A stretch of 64,000 nt of DNA from Helicobacter bizzozeronii CCUG 35545 (GTDB lineage: Bacteria; Campylobacterota; Campylobacteria; Campylobacterales; Helicobacteraceae), in assembly GCA_000263275.1 (NCBI GenBank), contig CAGP01000008.1, positions 1 to 64,000 of the forward strand, written 5' to 3'. The notes beneath the pieces are model-generated. The model was not told the origin of the DNA and searched no databases. It saw only the letters and a program-made list of their open reading frames with translations. Position numbers and translations under genes: made by a program. Position 1 is the first letter of the stretch, and every line of letters starts with the position of its first letter. Of the stretch, positions 11,030 to 20,643 are shown one piece after another.

Positions 11030-12074
11030 TTAGTCAAGGACTTGGGGATGTTTATCCGTGTTGCAACATTTTTCTTTGACTTGCGTAGCGATCTCTAAAG
11101 CTAAATCAGGGTCGTTTTTCAAGGTCAGCTTGGCTGCTTCTCTGCCCTGCCCGAGTTTTCTATCCAAGTAGCTAAACCATGCCCCGCTTTTTTCGACAAT
11201 GTCTAACTTAACGCCATAATCGATCAATTCACCCTCATAGCTGATCCCCTCACCATACATCACATCAAATTCGGCTTCTTTGAAGGGCGGGGCGACCTTG
11301 TTTTTCACCACCTTAACCTTAACGCGGTTGCCAATGGGGTGTTCGCTCGCCTTCAGCGTGGCGATGCGGCGGATATCAAGACGCACGCTGGCATAAAATT
11401 TTAACGCATTGCCCCCGGTGGTGGTCTCAGGGCTCCCATAGCCCATCGTGCCAATTTTCATGCGAATCTGATTGATAAAAATTAAAGTCGTGTTCATTTT
11501 GTGCAAAATGCCCGTGATCTTGCGCAAAGCTTGGCTCATCAAGCGGGCTTGCAAGCCCACATGCTGATCGCCCATGTCCCCCTCAATCTCGGCGCGTGGG
11601 GTGAGTGCTGCCACCGAATCGACCACGATCACATCCACCGCCCCCGTGCGCGCCAAAGTTTCTAAAATCTCCAAAGCCTCTTCGCCCGTATCAGGTTGGG
11701 AAATTAAGAGGTTATCAGTATCCACGCCTAGTTTTTTAGCATATTGCACATCTAAGGCGTGTTCGGCATCGATGAAAGCACACCGCCCCCCCGTTTTTTT
11801 GCGCCTGTGCTACGATATGCAAGGTTAAAGTCGTTTTGCCACTGGACTCAGGACCATAAATTTCCACAATGCGCCCCTTAGGCACGCCCCCAATGCCCAA
11901 TGCCAAATCCAGCCCCAAAGAACCCGTGGGCGTGGCCTCAATGGGTTCAACCTCTCTATCGCCCAAACGCATCAAAGCACCCTTTCCAAAAGTCTTATCA
12001 ATCTGCTTGATCGCCGCCTCTAATGCCCGTTGTCTTTGTTCATCCACGCCAAGTCCTTTTAGATCAAAAGCCAC
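11030..12074 (-). CDS. recA: Recombinase RecA (one frame break)
   Basis: The DNA strand-exchange protein of homologous recombination and repair. The Walker A motif GPESSGKTT is near residue 65. After the repair comes FIDAEHALD, then VVDSVAAL and the NQIRMKIG loop. The frame breaks in a C7 run at about 11785-11792; one base fewer restores the family sequence [11 protein letters not shown]. Rejoined length is about 347 residues. The start is GTG 12074, with AAGG about 10 bases upstream. It heads the leftward operon. In H. pylori enolase follows recA; here the DivIC/FtsL-like gene follows directly. Confidence 0.93.
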
Positions 12075-12161
12075 ATTTTAACACCTTGCGCCTTAAACAA
12101 AGGTTTATCTTTTATGTGGCACAATTAGGGGCGATTTTTTTGCTTTTTTTAAAGGCTGGCG

Positions 12162-12287
12162 ATGGTGAGGCTGTTGGTGTTTTTAAGCACGCTCTATTTG
12201 AGCGGGTGTTTGCAACCTATGGAGGGCCCACAAGCTGAAAAAGTAGATAAACAAGTGCAATGTGGGTTTGGCTCGAGTGGATGTTAG
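12162..12287 (+). CDS. 41-residue lipoprotein between recA and thrS
   Basis: ATG 12162 to TAG 12285-12287. The protein opens with a charged residue and a hydrophobic run ending in the lipobox LSGC (Cys at residue 16). A short polar tail of 25 residues follows, with two more cysteines (positions 34 and 41). Maturation would leave only about 26 residues anchored to a membrane. It is divergent from recA and lies 15 bases before thrS in the same direction, so it may act as a leader gene of the translation operon. Family unknown. The clear lipobox and the spacing support a real gene. Confidence 0.6.
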   Translation: MVRLLVFLSTLYLSGCLQPMEGPQAEKVDKQVQCGFGSSGC

Positions 12288-12302
12288 GATAAAAGGATCA
12301 AA

Positions 12303-14115
12303 TTGGCAGAGGTGATTGGTGTTAAAAAAGAGGGTGTTATTTATGATTTGCAAAGTGTGCAGGATTTAGGCATCCAAGGCGAACCCATCGCCTTTGGGGA
12401 GGAGCCTGAGGCTTTGGAGATTTTGCGGCACTCTTGTGCGCATTTGCTCGCCCAAGCGATCAAGCAACTTTACCCCGATGCGCAATTTTTTGTGGGTCCG
12501 GTGGTGGAGGAGGGGTTTTATTATGACTTTAAGACCCAAGCTAAAATTTCTGAGGAAGATTTAGCCGTGATTGAAGCCAAAATGAGAGAGATAGCCAAAA
12601 ACAAACACGCCATCACCAAGAGCACCATGACCCGTAAAGAGGCATTAGAGAAGTTTAAAAACGATCCCCTAAAACACGCCGTGATGTCCAAAATTGAGGG
12701 GGATTGTTTGAGCGTCTATGCCCAAGGCGAGTTTGAGGATCTGTGTAGAGGTCCGCACCTGCCCCACACGGGATTTTTAGAGCACTTTAAGCTCACCAAG
12801 TTAGCCGGGGCGTATTTGGGCGGTGATGAAAAGGCGGAGATGTTGCAACGCATTTATGGGATCGCCTTTGCCAAAAAAGAGAGTTTAAAAGCCTATTTAA
12901 CCCAGCTTGAGGAAGCCAAAAAGAGGGATCACCGCAAACTAGGGCAGGAGTTGGGGCTATTTTGTTTTAATGAGGATTTGGGGGCGGGCTTGCCTATTTG
13001 GCTACCCAATGGCATGCGTTTGCGCAAACGCCTAGAGGATTTACTAAGCCAAGCCTTGCTCAAATATGGTTATGAGCCCGTGCGTGGGCCCGAGATTTTA
13101 AAAAGTGCGCTTTGGCAGACCAGCGGGCACTATGACAACTACAAAGAAAACATGTATTTTACGATCATCGATGAGATCGAATATGGGATCAAGCCGATGA
13201 ATTGTGTGGGGCATATCAAGGTCTATCAACATGCCCTGCGATCTTATCGCGATCTGCCCTTGCGTTTTTATGAATACGGCGTGGTGCATCGGCATGAAAA
13301 AAGCGGGGTTTTGCATGGGCTTTTACGGGTGAGAGAATTCACCCAAGATGATGCGCATATTTTTTGCCGTTTTGATCAGATCAAGGGCGAGGTGCAAGCC
13401 ATTTTGGAATTCACTAAAAAGGTGATGGGGGCTTTTGGGTTTGTTTATGAAATGGAGCTATCCACCAAGCCTGAAAAGCATATCGGCGATGCCCAAGTGT
13501 GGGAGCAAGCCACAAATGCCCTCAAACATGCCCTAGAGGATCAAGGGATTAATTTTAAGATCGATGCGGGTGGGGGGGCATTTTATGGACCTAAAATCGA
13601 TATTAAGATCACCGATGCGATCGGGCGTAAATGGCAGTGTGGGACCGTGCAGGTGGATATGAATTTGCCCGATCGTTTTGCTCTGAGCTACACCAATGAG
13701 CAAAGCCTAGAGGAACAGCCCGTGATGATCCACCGCGCGATCTTGGGCTCTTTTGAGCGATTCATCGCCATTTTAACCGAACATTATGGCGGGAATTTTC
13801 CTTTTTTTTATTGCGCCCGTGCAAATTGCTTTAGTCCCCGTTTCACAAGATCAGCTAGAATACGCTTTGGCTCTCAAAGATCGACTCGTGGATTTGGGGC
13901 TATTTGTGCAAATGGTGCATAAAAACGAAACGCTGAGCAAGCGTATCCGCACCTTAGAGAAGCAAAAAGTCCCCTTGATCGCTGTGATCGGGGCTCAAGA
14001 GGTGCAGGATCAAAGCTTAGCCATTCGGGATCGGGCTTTAGGCAAACAATATCCAATGGAAATGGAGGCATTTATTAACATGGTAAAGGGCAAGATGCAA
14101 GAGGTTAGTTTTTGA
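12303..14115 (+). CDS. thrS: Threonyl-tRNA synthetase (one frame break)
   Basis: Charges tRNA-Thr. Visible are the editing-domain zinc-site motif [10 protein letters not shown], the class II motif 2 region ([21 protein letters not shown] segment, 13283-13345), the catalytic zinc ligand Cys in PMNCVGH, and motif 3 [11 protein letters not shown]. The N-terminal TGS domain is reduced, as in other Helicobacter. The frame breaks in a T8 run near 13802-13809, and the anticodon-binding domain continues in the next frame. Rejoined length is about 604 residues. The start is TTG 12303, with AAAAGG upstream. The stop overlaps the infC start by 4 bases. Confidence 0.93.
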
Positions 14116-14627
14116 GCAAAGAAGAAGTGTTGCTAAATGATGCAATTGATTTTAAGCAGGTGCGTTGTGTGGGCGATGGGGGGGAGCAGTTTGGTATCCT
14201 CTCTTCTAAGGAGGCTTTAAGGATTGCGCATTCTAAAGGCTTGGATTTGGTTTTGATTGCGGCTAATGCCAAGCCCCCCGTGTGTAAGGTGATGGATTAT
14301 GGCAAATATTGCTACCAAGCCGAAAAAAAGCTCAAGGAAGCCAAGAAAAAGCAAAAGCAAATTGAGATCAAGGAGATCAAACTCTCCACCCAGATCGCCC
14401 AAAATGACATCAACTACAAGATCAAGCATGCTAGGGAGTTCATTGAAGAGGGCAAGCATGTCAAGTTTAAGGTGGTGCTTAAAGGTAGAGAGAGTAACGA
14501 CCCTAAGGCGGGCTTGGGTGTGTTGGAGCGAGTCAAGGACATGATGAGTGATATTGCCGATGCGCAAAAAGAGCCCAAGAGCGAAGGGCGGTTTGTGATG
14601 TGGCTCTTTGTGCCCCAAAAGAAATAA
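14112..14627 (+). CDS. infC: Translation initiation factor IF-3
   Basis: Binds the 30S subunit and monitors start codons. Length is 171 residues, complete for a short IF-3. The N-terminal domain has [10 protein letters not shown], the linker helix is Lys-rich ([12 protein letters not shown]), and the C-terminal domain has [15 protein letters not shown] and KVVLKGRE. It starts at TTG, overlapping the thrS stop (TTGA). A weak start codon is typical of infC, whose product represses its own non-AUG start. It continues to rpmI and rplT, the usual IF3-L35-L20 order. Confidence 0.95.
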   Translation: MSKEEVLLNDAIDFKQVRCVGDGGEQFGILSSKEALRIAHSKGLDLVLIAANAKPPVCKVMDYGKYCYQAEKKLKEAKKKQKQIEIKEIKLSTQIAQNDINYKIKHAREFIEEGKHVKFKVVLKGRESNDPKAGLGVLERVKDMMSDIADAQKEPKSEGRFVMWLFVPQKK

Positions 14628-14646
14628 ATTTATGAAAGGAGAGCAG

Positions 14647-14840
14647 ATGCCTAAGATGAAGACCAATCGCGGGGCAGCCAAGCGTTTTAAGGTGAAAAAA
14701 AAATCTCATCAAACGCGGGAGTGCTTTTAAAAGCCACATTTTGACCAAAAAAAAGCCCCCAACGCAAGGCCAATCTAAATGCACCCCACTATGTGCACAG
14801 CACCAATATGCACGCTGTGGCGAGCATGTTGTGCCGCTAG
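14647..14840 (+). CDS. rpmI: Ribosomal protein L35 (two frame breaks)
   Basis: A 50S subunit protein of about 63 residues. ATG 14647 has AAAGGAGAG upstream. The first frame gives [18 protein letters not shown]. An A9 run near 14694-14702 needs one base fewer to reach [18 protein letters not shown] second A8 run near 14750-14757 again needs one base fewer to reach [11 protein letters not shown] and the normal end at TAG 14840. Two separate one-base homopolymer errors in a 190-base essential gene are the clearest sign that frame breaks here are mostly technical. 14841-14913 before rplT holds only its ribosome site. Confidence 0.9.
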
Positions 14841-14913
14841 TTTAAGTTTTCCCCCTCCAAGCGTAGGCTAAAAAGGGTCAAGATCAATTCACCTCAAAAG
14901 GTAAAGGAAAAAA

Positions 14914-15264
14914 ATGAGAGTCAAAACAGGCGTTGTGCGCCGCAGACGGCATAAAAAAGTTTTAAAGCAAGCCCGTGGCTTTTTTAGCGGGCGCAGGAAG
15001 CATTTTAGGAAAGCCAAAGAGCAATTAGAACGCAGTTTGTGCTATGCCTTTAGGGATCGCAAGCAAAAGAAACGCACCTTTAGGAGTTTGTGGATTGTGC
15101 GTATCAATGCGGCTTGCCGCTTGCACAACACCAGCTATTCTAAGTTCATGCACGCCTTGAAAAGCGCTAATATCGAGCTGGATCGCAAGATTTTAGCCGA
15201 CATGGCGATGAATGATCCGGGTGCTTTTGAAAAGCTCTTTGGCCAAGTGCAGGCGCATCTGTAA
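14914..15264 (+). CDS. rplT: Ribosomal protein L20
   Basis: A 116-residue 50S assembly protein, rich in Arg and Lys, starting [15 protein letters not shown], with [12 protein letters not shown] in the middle. Length and order are those of the family, and it is the last gene of the thrS-infC-rpmI-rplT operon. GGTAAAGGA lies upstream of ATG 14914. In other bacteria L20 represses this operon by binding its mRNA; no such structure was identified here. Confidence 0.97.
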   Translation: MRVKTGVVRRRRHKKVLKQARGFFSGRRKHFRKAKEQLERSLCYAFRDRKQKKRTFRSLWIVRINAACRLHNTSYSKFMHALKSANIELDRKILADMAMNDPGAFEKLFGQVQAHL

Positions 15265-15272
15265 GGTGGTGG

Positions 15273-15310
15273 GCAGTAGCCATTTTGTGGCTATTGCTAC
15301 AGAAATTTTT
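15273..15310 (+). terminator. Hairpin after rplT
   Basis: Bases 15273-15282 and 15288-15297 form a 10-base-pair stem (one G-T pair) around a TTTTG loop. A short T run lies about 8 bases later. It is placed between rplT and the next promoter, so it probably ends the ribosomal operon, although the T run is not immediately next to the stem. Confidence 0.5.
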
Positions 15311-15374
15311 AAAATAATATTGTTTTTTTGGTTACCTCTATCTCTTTTGATTAATAAAAATTTTTAATTTTTTA

Positions 15375-15383
15375 TGCTAGAAT
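15375..15383 (+). promoter_or_regulatory. Extended -10 promoter of the outer membrane protein gene
   Basis: ATGCTAGAAT with TAGAAT at 15378-15383 gives an extended -10 (TGn). Upstream is an AT-rich stretch with several T runs (T7 near 15322), the kind of spacing region that is length-variable in some H. pylori adhesin promoters. Confidence 0.6.
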
Positions 15384-15439
15384 GAAAACCTCAAACTTCT
15401 AAATTTTAGATTTTAAGAAACTTGGAGTTAAGGATAACA

Positions 15440-16339
15440 ATGAAAAAATATATGGTGGCGGGCGCAATTCCCCTAGTGGCGATGTTGTTAGCGGCTGAAG
15501 AAAGCCCCAAAAAGCCCCAAGAGGCTAAGGCGAGTGCCCATAAAAAAGTGCGCGCCCCTCAGGGCAGACATGGTGAGAGGAATGGTTTCTTTATTGGGGG
15601 GGATTACCAACTGGGCATGATGAGCTCCACCGAGCAAGCTTGTAGTCCAACTAGCGTTACATACCATGTCGGTGGGACATCTGTAACGAGAAACATAAGC
15701 ACTTGTGATGGCAGTCGTAGTGCGATCACTGCGAATGGAGTTACAAATTTCGTTTATGGCAATATGGGCAACAAAAACTACATGGGTTATTTGCATGGCA
15801 AGTCCTATGTAACCAATGGGCTTGGGGTCTTGATGGGCTACAAGCACTTCTTTAAGAAATTGCCCGAGCTGGGTTTGCGCTATTATGGGTTTTTTGATTG
15901 GGCGCATTCCTACTACCGGTATTTCCAAACACTCAATTCAGGACCTCAAGATATTTACCAACAAACCAATGTCTTTGCCTATGGTGTGGGGACAGACCTT
16001 CTGTTTAACCCCAAACCCTTTAATAAAGAGAACTTCCATTTTGGTTTCTTCTTAGGTGTCGCCATCGGGGGGACTTCCTTTGCCCCCACTAGCACGTTCT
16101 TTAACCAACTGCTCCAAGCGTATGGAACACGCCTACGCACCTCTAACTTCCAATTCTTTGTCAATGGCGGAATCCGTGTGGGGAGCCGACACAACGGCTT
16201 TGAATTTGGGATCAAAATCCCCACCATTGGCACAAACTACTTCTATTCCAACGGGGCAAAAGCAGTGATGAATACCCCCTACTCCTTGACCTTGCACCGC
16301 AACTTTGTCTTCTACTGGCGCTATATGGTGAGCTTTTAA
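15440..16339 (+). CDS. Hop/Hor-family outer membrane protein
   Basis: A 299-residue beta-barrel protein. ATG 15440 follows AAGGAT and starts a signal peptide (MKKYMVAGAIPLVAMLLAAE, cleavage near residue 20), preferred over an upstream in-frame codon at 15422. The mature part has the family entry GFFIGGDYQLG, the block LGLRYYGFFDW, the AYGVGTDLLFN block, a glycine-rich strand and a C-terminal strand ending in F, the signal for outer-membrane insertion. The YYGFFD and YGVGTDL motifs recur in the protein at 52573-53370, so the two are paralogs. It has its own promoter and is followed by the tRNA-Sec promoter. Confidence 0.85.
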   Translation: MKKYMVAGAIPLVAMLLAAEESPKKPQEAKASAHKKVRAPQGRHGERNGFFIGGDYQLGMMSSTEQACSPTSVTYHVGGTSVTRNISTCDGSRSAITANGVTNFVYGNMGNKNYMGYLHGKSYVTNGLGVLMGYKHFFKKLPELGLRYYGFFDWAHSYYRYFQTLNSGPQDIYQQTNVFAYGVGTDLLFNPKPFNKENFHFGFFLGVAIGGTSFAPTSTFFNQLLQAYGTRLRTSNFQFFVNGGIRVGSRHNGFEFGIKIPTIGTNYFYSNGAKAVMNTPYSLTLHRNFVFYWRYMVSF

Positions 16340-16366
16340 GGCTTAACCCATCTATTAGCTCTGCTC

Positions 16367-16375
16367 TGCTATCAT
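16367..16375 (+). promoter_or_regulatory. Promoter of tRNA-Sec
   Basis: CTGCTATCAT with TATCAT at 16370-16375 forms an extended -10. Transcription would begin at about 16382, at the first base of the tRNA. Confidence 0.55.
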
Positions 16376-16382
16376 AGGGGGT

Positions 16383-16481
16383 GGAGAGCGAGCATCACTG
16401 GTGTGGGTCTTGGGCTTCAAACCCAATGGGTGTTTAGGTGTTCTAGGCACCGCAAAGTTCGATTCTTTGGCTCTCTTGCCA
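16383..16481 (+). tRNA. selC: Selenocysteine tRNA (TCA)
   Basis: A 99-base tRNA with anticodon TCA (16417-16419) in loop CTTCAAA, closed by TTGGG/CCCAA. The variable arm is long, with an 8-base-pair stem (GTGTTTAG/CTAGGCAC). The T arm is CAAAG-TTCGATT-CTTTG, and CCA is encoded at 16479-16481. The acceptor stem GGAGAGC pairs with GCTCTCT. A UCA anticodon plus a long variable arm is diagnostic for tRNA-Sec, which inserts selenocysteine at UGA with SelB. The exact first base is uncertain by one. bioB begins 17 bases later. As I recall, H. pylori lacks a functional selenocysteine system. Confidence 0.9.
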
Positions 16482-16497
16482 AAAAAAAAGGTCTTTC

Positions 16498-17338
16498 ATG
16501 CAAGAGATTTTCTTATGTTCCATTTCTAATGTCAGCAGTGGGGATTGTAGCGAGGATTGCGCTTATTGCACGCAAAGTTCCCACCACCAAGGCAAGATTC
16601 GCCGTTACAAATACAAAAAAGAAGAAGATGTTTTACAAGAGGCTAAGGCTCTGCGCGCCCTAGGGGCTTTGGGCTTTTGCTTGGTAACCTCAGGTCGGGG
16701 GCTAGATTCCAAAAAATGCGACTACATCGCTAGGCTGGCGCGCACCATCAAGCAAGAAGTGCCCGATCTGCACTTGATCGCTTGCTGTGGGCGTGCCGAT
16801 GTGGATTCTCTGTCGTTTTTTAAAAGAAAATGGCGTGGATAGTTATAACCACAACTTAGAGAGTTCCCAAAATTTCTTCCCTAATATTTGCACCACCCAC
16901 CCTTGGGAGGAGCGTTTTAGCACTTGTGAAAACACCCTTAAGGCGGGCTTGAGTCTGTGTAGCGGGGGGATTTTTGGCTTGGGTGAGAGTTTTGAGGATC
17001 GCATTGAGCTATTACGCACCTTGCAATCTTTAACCCCCGCCACCACGCCCATTAACTTTTTTATCCCAAGCCCCTCTTTGCCTATTAAACAAAGCGTGAT
17101 GAGCGCACCAGAAGCCCTAGAATGCCTTGCTTTAGCCAAAGAGTTTTTACCCAAAACCCGCCTCATGGTCGCTGGGGGGCGTGAAGTGGTCTTTGGGAGC
17201 GATCAAAAGGGTATTTTTGATTGCGGGGTAGAGGCGATTGTGCTGGGCGATTATTTGACCACTAAGGGCGATGCGCCTAAAAAAGATTTGGAGAGGTTGC
17301 AAACTTACGGGCTAAAAATCGCGACTAGCTGTCATTGA
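16498..17338 (+). CDS. bioB: Biotin synthase-like radical SAM enzyme (one frame break)
   Basis: Inserts sulfur into dethiobiotin. The radical SAM cluster motif CSEDCAYCTQSS is close to the N-terminus, and further blocks include YNHNLESSQ and GGIFGLGES. The frame breaks at a T6 run near 16816-16821, and one base fewer restores LKENGVDSYNHN. Rejoined length is about 280 residues, shorter than the E. coli enzyme but equal to H. pylori BioB. The stop overlaps the next gene by 4 bases (TTGA). A YihY-family gene next door repeats the H. pylori order. Confidence 0.85.
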
Positions 17339-18211
17339 TCAAGGCGTTTTTTAAACATCTGGCACAAAGCGTGCTGGGTTTTTGTTATCTGTGTTCTTAC
17401 TTTGTAAATGACAAGGTCAAAAAGCAATTTGAGGCGATCGCCTCCATTTTTTACTACGCCTCTTCGCTGAGTTTTTATACAATTTTATCTTTTTCGCCCA
17501 TTTTAATTTTTGTCGCCCTCTTTTTGATCACCCCCTTTGCCAAAAGTTTTGAGCTTGAAACCTTGCTTTTCCCCGATAGCCCCGATTTTATCCAAGCGAG
17601 TCGTTCCTTTTTGCACGCCTTTATGCAAAATAACCGCACTTTGGGCGTGGTGCAAATCGCCTCCATTACGCTCGCCTTTTTGCTCTTTTGTGAGAATTAC
17701 CGCGATATTGCCTCTAAAATTTTCCACGCCGAGCCCAGAGATTATTTTTATTTTAGGGGCAGAAGGATTTTTGTGTTTTGGGGGTTTGGCACGGGCATTG
17801 TGTTTTTAATTGTCCTGCCCTTGATTATTCTCTATGAAATCAAGGTCCAAGCCATCACCAATAACCCTATATTGCTCTCTTTTTTGCGTTGGGTGGGGAC
17901 TTATGTTTTTTGTCTGTTCTCTTTTTTTAATGCCCACTAACAAGGTTTTCAAACGGCTATCATATCCCCTATTGTGGAGTTTGATCACGAGCATTTGCTG
18001 GAATGTGATGAAATGGGGGTTTGTCTATTATATCCTTTATAACCGCACTTACCGCGAACTCTATGGATCGGTGTCGATTCTGTGGTTTTTGATGTCCTAT
18101 ATTTACGCCTCGTGGTTGCTCTTGCTTTTGGGGATGCATGGCTGTGAGGTGTGCGATCAAAACAGCACTAAGAAACCTCTTTCTTGGATAAAGCGTCTAA
18201 AACGGCGTTAA
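17335..18211 (+). CDS. YihY/RNase BN-family membrane protein (one frame break)
   Basis: An inner-membrane protein of the YihY (formerly ribonuclease BN) family. At least five hydrophobic segments and the family block YYASSLSFYTILSFSPILI are visible near residue 40, followed late by LYGSVSILWFLMSYIYASW-LLL. The frame breaks in a T7 run near 17923-17929, and one base change joins the halves. Length is about 290 residues. It starts at TTG 17335 inside the bioB stop. The last 44 bases overlap the convergent nusB end. Biochemical function is not established for the family. Confidence 0.82.
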
Positions 18212-18573
18212 TGAGTTTGGGGGCTTGTTCCTCCCCGTAATTTTTAGCCAGCTCAATGGCTTCGTTGATCACAATGGGGGATTTGGTGCTGGTGTGTAAA
18301 ATCTCATAAGCCCCCAAACGCAGGATCGCCCGTTCCATGCTCCCCATGCGTTTTAAATCCCAATCTTTGAGTAAGGGTTTTAAGGTGTTATCCAAGCTTT
18401 CTAGGCGTGTTAGCGTGCCCTCTAAGAGTTCGAGTGCAAAGCGTTGCTGGGCGTTTTTTAATTTTCCTCTCTTCTAGCAAACTGGGGGCTAGATTTAAAA
18501 TCGCCCCATTCCCGCTATCAAAGGCATAGAGCAAGCCCACCACCGCCTCTCTAACTTGGCTTCTAGTTGCCAT
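18168..18573 (-). CDS. nusB: Transcription antitermination factor NusB (one frame break)
   Basis: Partners NusE (S10) and boxA RNA in ribosomal RNA antitermination. The N-terminus [17 protein letters not shown] and the C-terminal NEAIELAKNYGEEQAP-LINAVLD are typical. The frame breaks near 18460-18475, in AAAA/AAAAAA runs, and the joined middle reads LKNAQQRFALELLEG. Total length is about 134 residues. The start ATG overlaps the ribH stop (TAATG). The last 44 bases are antisense to the YihY gene. Confidence 0.88.
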
Positions 18574-19040
18574 TAGATCAAACTGTAGAGATTGAGCAGT
18601 TCAATCAACGCATCCATCGCCTCAAAACCCTTATTGCCCGCCTTGCTCCCGGCGCGCTCAATGGCTTGTTCGATATTATCGGTGGTGAGCAACCCAAAGC
18701 TAACGGGGATTTTGTATTTGAGCGTGGCATTGGCAATCCCCTTAGTGGCTTCTGCGCTCACATAGTCAAAATGGGGAGTCCCGCCCCGAATCAACGCCCC
18801 CACCACGCAGATACCATCATATTTAGCACTGGCTAGCAAACGATCCAACACAAAGGGCAATTCATAAGCCCCGGGGACTTTCACAATGCTTAAATGATCC
18901 AAACAACCCCCATGGCGCTCAAAACTATCTAGCGCACCCTCAATGAGCCGATCGGTGATGATGTGGTTAAAACGCGCGGCTAAAATAGCGACTTTCTCGC
19001 TACCCTTTAAAAAAAGTTTGCCCTCAATGCTGTGTGGCAT
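18573..19040 (-). CDS. ribH: Lumazine synthase RibH
   Basis: Makes 6,7-dimethyl-8-ribityllumazine in riboflavin synthesis, as an icosahedral shell. All 155 residues are intact. Blocks seen are [41 protein letters not shown] and [15 protein letters not shown]. It sits between kdsA, overlapping that gene's end by 17 bases, and nusB, as in H. pylori. Confidence 0.96.
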   Translation of the reverse strand: MPHSIEGKLFLKGSEKVAILAARFNHIITDRLIEGALDSFERHGGCLDHLSIVKVPGAYELPFVLDRLLASAKYDGICVVGALIRGGTPHFDYVSAEATKGIANATLKYKIPVSFGLLTTDNIEQAIERAGSKAGNKGFEAMDALIELLNLYSLI

Positions 19041-19878
19041 GTTTATCCTTTTGGTGGTTTAAAGATTGGTTGCACTCTTGCAAAGCCAAGAGATCGCTAG
19101 CTAAGTCTAAGAGATGAGCGGTTAAAATCATATTGGGTCCATCGCTTAGGGCATTTTGTGGATCAATGTGGGTTTCCATAAAAAACCCATCCACGCCCAC
19201 CACCGCCCCAGCCTTAGCCAAATAGGGCACAAAGGAGCTATCCCCTGCGCTCTTACCCCCCGCCCCCCCGGGCATTTGCACGCTGTGGGTAACATCAAAG
19301 ATCACGGGCGCAAAGGCGCGCATGATCACCAGTGATCGCATATCCACGACCAAATTTGCATACCCAAAACTGGCTCCCCGCTCGCATAAATAAATGCCAT
19401 GTTCTAAACACGCCTCATAGGTGGGTGCTTCATATTTGTTTTTTGCCCGTGTGTTTAAAGCCTTAAGCGCGCTGTATTGCATGTCCTTAGGGTGCATAAA
19501 CTGCCCCTTTTTGATGTTGATGATGCCTTTAGTCTGTGCAGCAGCCACAATCAAATCGGTTTGGCGGCATAAAAACGCCGGGATTTGCAAAACATCGACC
19601 ACTTCAGCCACAGGTGTAGCTTGTGCGCTCTCATGGATGTCGGTTAAGAGTTTGTAGCCAAATTTGTCCTTAATGTCCCCTAACATTTGCAAGCCCTTTT
19701 GCAAACCCGGACCGCGGTAACTCTCTAAACTGGTGCGGTTAGCCTTATCAAAGCTGGCTTTGAAATAAAAATCAAGTTTGGGGTTGGAGGCTAGGGGTTT
19801 GAGTTCTTGGGCGATTTGCTCTAAAATCTCCCAATCCTCAATCACACATGGACCAGCAATCATCACACTCTTAGGCAA
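19024..19878 (-). CDS. kdsA: KDO-8-phosphate synthase KdsA
   Basis: Condenses arabinose-5-phosphate and phosphoenolpyruvate to KDO-8-phosphate for lipopolysaccharide core. At 284 residues it is complete. Motifs are [35 protein letters not shown] and [11 protein letters not shown]. It is the first gene of the leftward kdsA-ribH-nusB unit. In H. pylori a carbonic anhydrase gene separates it from pyrF; it is absent here, and the 77-base gap holds divergent promoters. Confidence 0.96.
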   Translation of the reverse strand: MPKSVMIAGPCVIEDWEILEQIAQELKPLASNPKLDFYFKASFDKANRTSLESYRGPGLQKGLQMLGDIKDKFGYKLLTDIHESAQATPVAEVVDVLQIPAFLCRQTDLIVAAAQTKGIINIKKGQFMHPKDMQYSALKALNTRAKNKYEAPTYEACLEHGIYLCERGASFGYANLVVDMRSLVIMRAFAPVIFDVTHSVQMPGGAGGKSAGDSSFVPYLAKAGAVVGVDGFFMETHIDPQNALSDGPNMILTAHLLDLASDLLALQECNQSLNHQKDKHATQH

Positions 19879-19900
19879 GAATCATCCTTGTTTTGAAGTG

Positions 19901-19909
19901 TGCTATAAT
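19901..19909 (+). promoter_or_regulatory. Promoter of pyrF-panC
   Basis: TGCTATAAT with TATAAT at 19904-19909 is a perfect extended -10, about 46 bases before the pyrF start. Confidence 0.7.
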
Positions 19910-19955
19910 ACCAGCTTGTCTGTATGGATTTGCTGAAAACACCAAAGGGGAGTGC

Positions 19956-20643
19956 ATGCAACTATGCTTGGCTTTGGATTTAGAGAGTCAGAAGGCATGT
20001 TTGAATCTGCTAGAACAGCTTAAGGGGCTGAATCTGTGGATCAAATTAGGCTTGAGGGGGTTTATTAGAGAGGGTCCTAGTTTTTTAGAACGCATTAAAA
20101 ACATCGATTCGGGCTTTAAGCTCTTTTTTGGACCTCAAATTACACGACATCTCTTACACCATGCAAGAGACGGTGATCGAGTGTGCTAAACTGGGCGTGG
20201 ATATGCTCACCTTGCATGCCAGCAGTGGGGAGGAGGCGTTAAAAAATGCCGTGCAAGCCTTAAAGACCTTTGAGGGTAAAAAGCCCTTGCTAATGGGCGT
20301 AACCCTGCTAACAAGCCTAGATGAATCCCAAGCCCAAGCCATCTACCATGCCCCCCTCTTGGATCAAACCCTCTATTTAGCCAAATTGTGTTTTGATTGT
20401 GGTTTAGATGGGGTGGTCTGCTCGGTGTTAGAGAGTCTAGCCATTAAGCAAGCCACCAGCATGCAGTTTTTGACCTTAACCCCGGGTATCCGCCCACCCA
20501 ACACGCCTTTAGGCGATCAAAAACGCGTGGGCACAATTGCAGATGCCAAAAAGGCACACGCTGATTTTATTGTCATGGGGCGGCCCATCTATGGCGCATC
20601 TAACCCCTTAGAGATAACCCGCCATATTTTGGAGCAAATTTAA
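19956..20643 (+). CDS. pyrF: Orotidine-5'-phosphate decarboxylase (one frame break)
   Basis: Last step of UMP synthesis. ATG 19956 gives MQLCLALDL, and an upstream in-frame ATG (19893) would run over the promoter, so it is rejected. A T6 run near 20127-20132 needs one base fewer, which restores the catalytic DLKLHDI motif. Late blocks are LTPGIRP and FIVMGRPIY. Rejoined length is about 228 residues. The stop overlaps the panC ATG (TAATG). Confidence 0.9.

Noticed and set aside
13790-13815. Programmed frameshift in thrS at the T8 run
   Set aside because: Similar one-base breaks occur in about 29 unrelated genes, so a common technical cause is more likely.
19893-19955. N-terminal extension of PyrF
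   Set aside because: It covers the perfect -10 element; the family start is at 19956 with MQLCLALDL.
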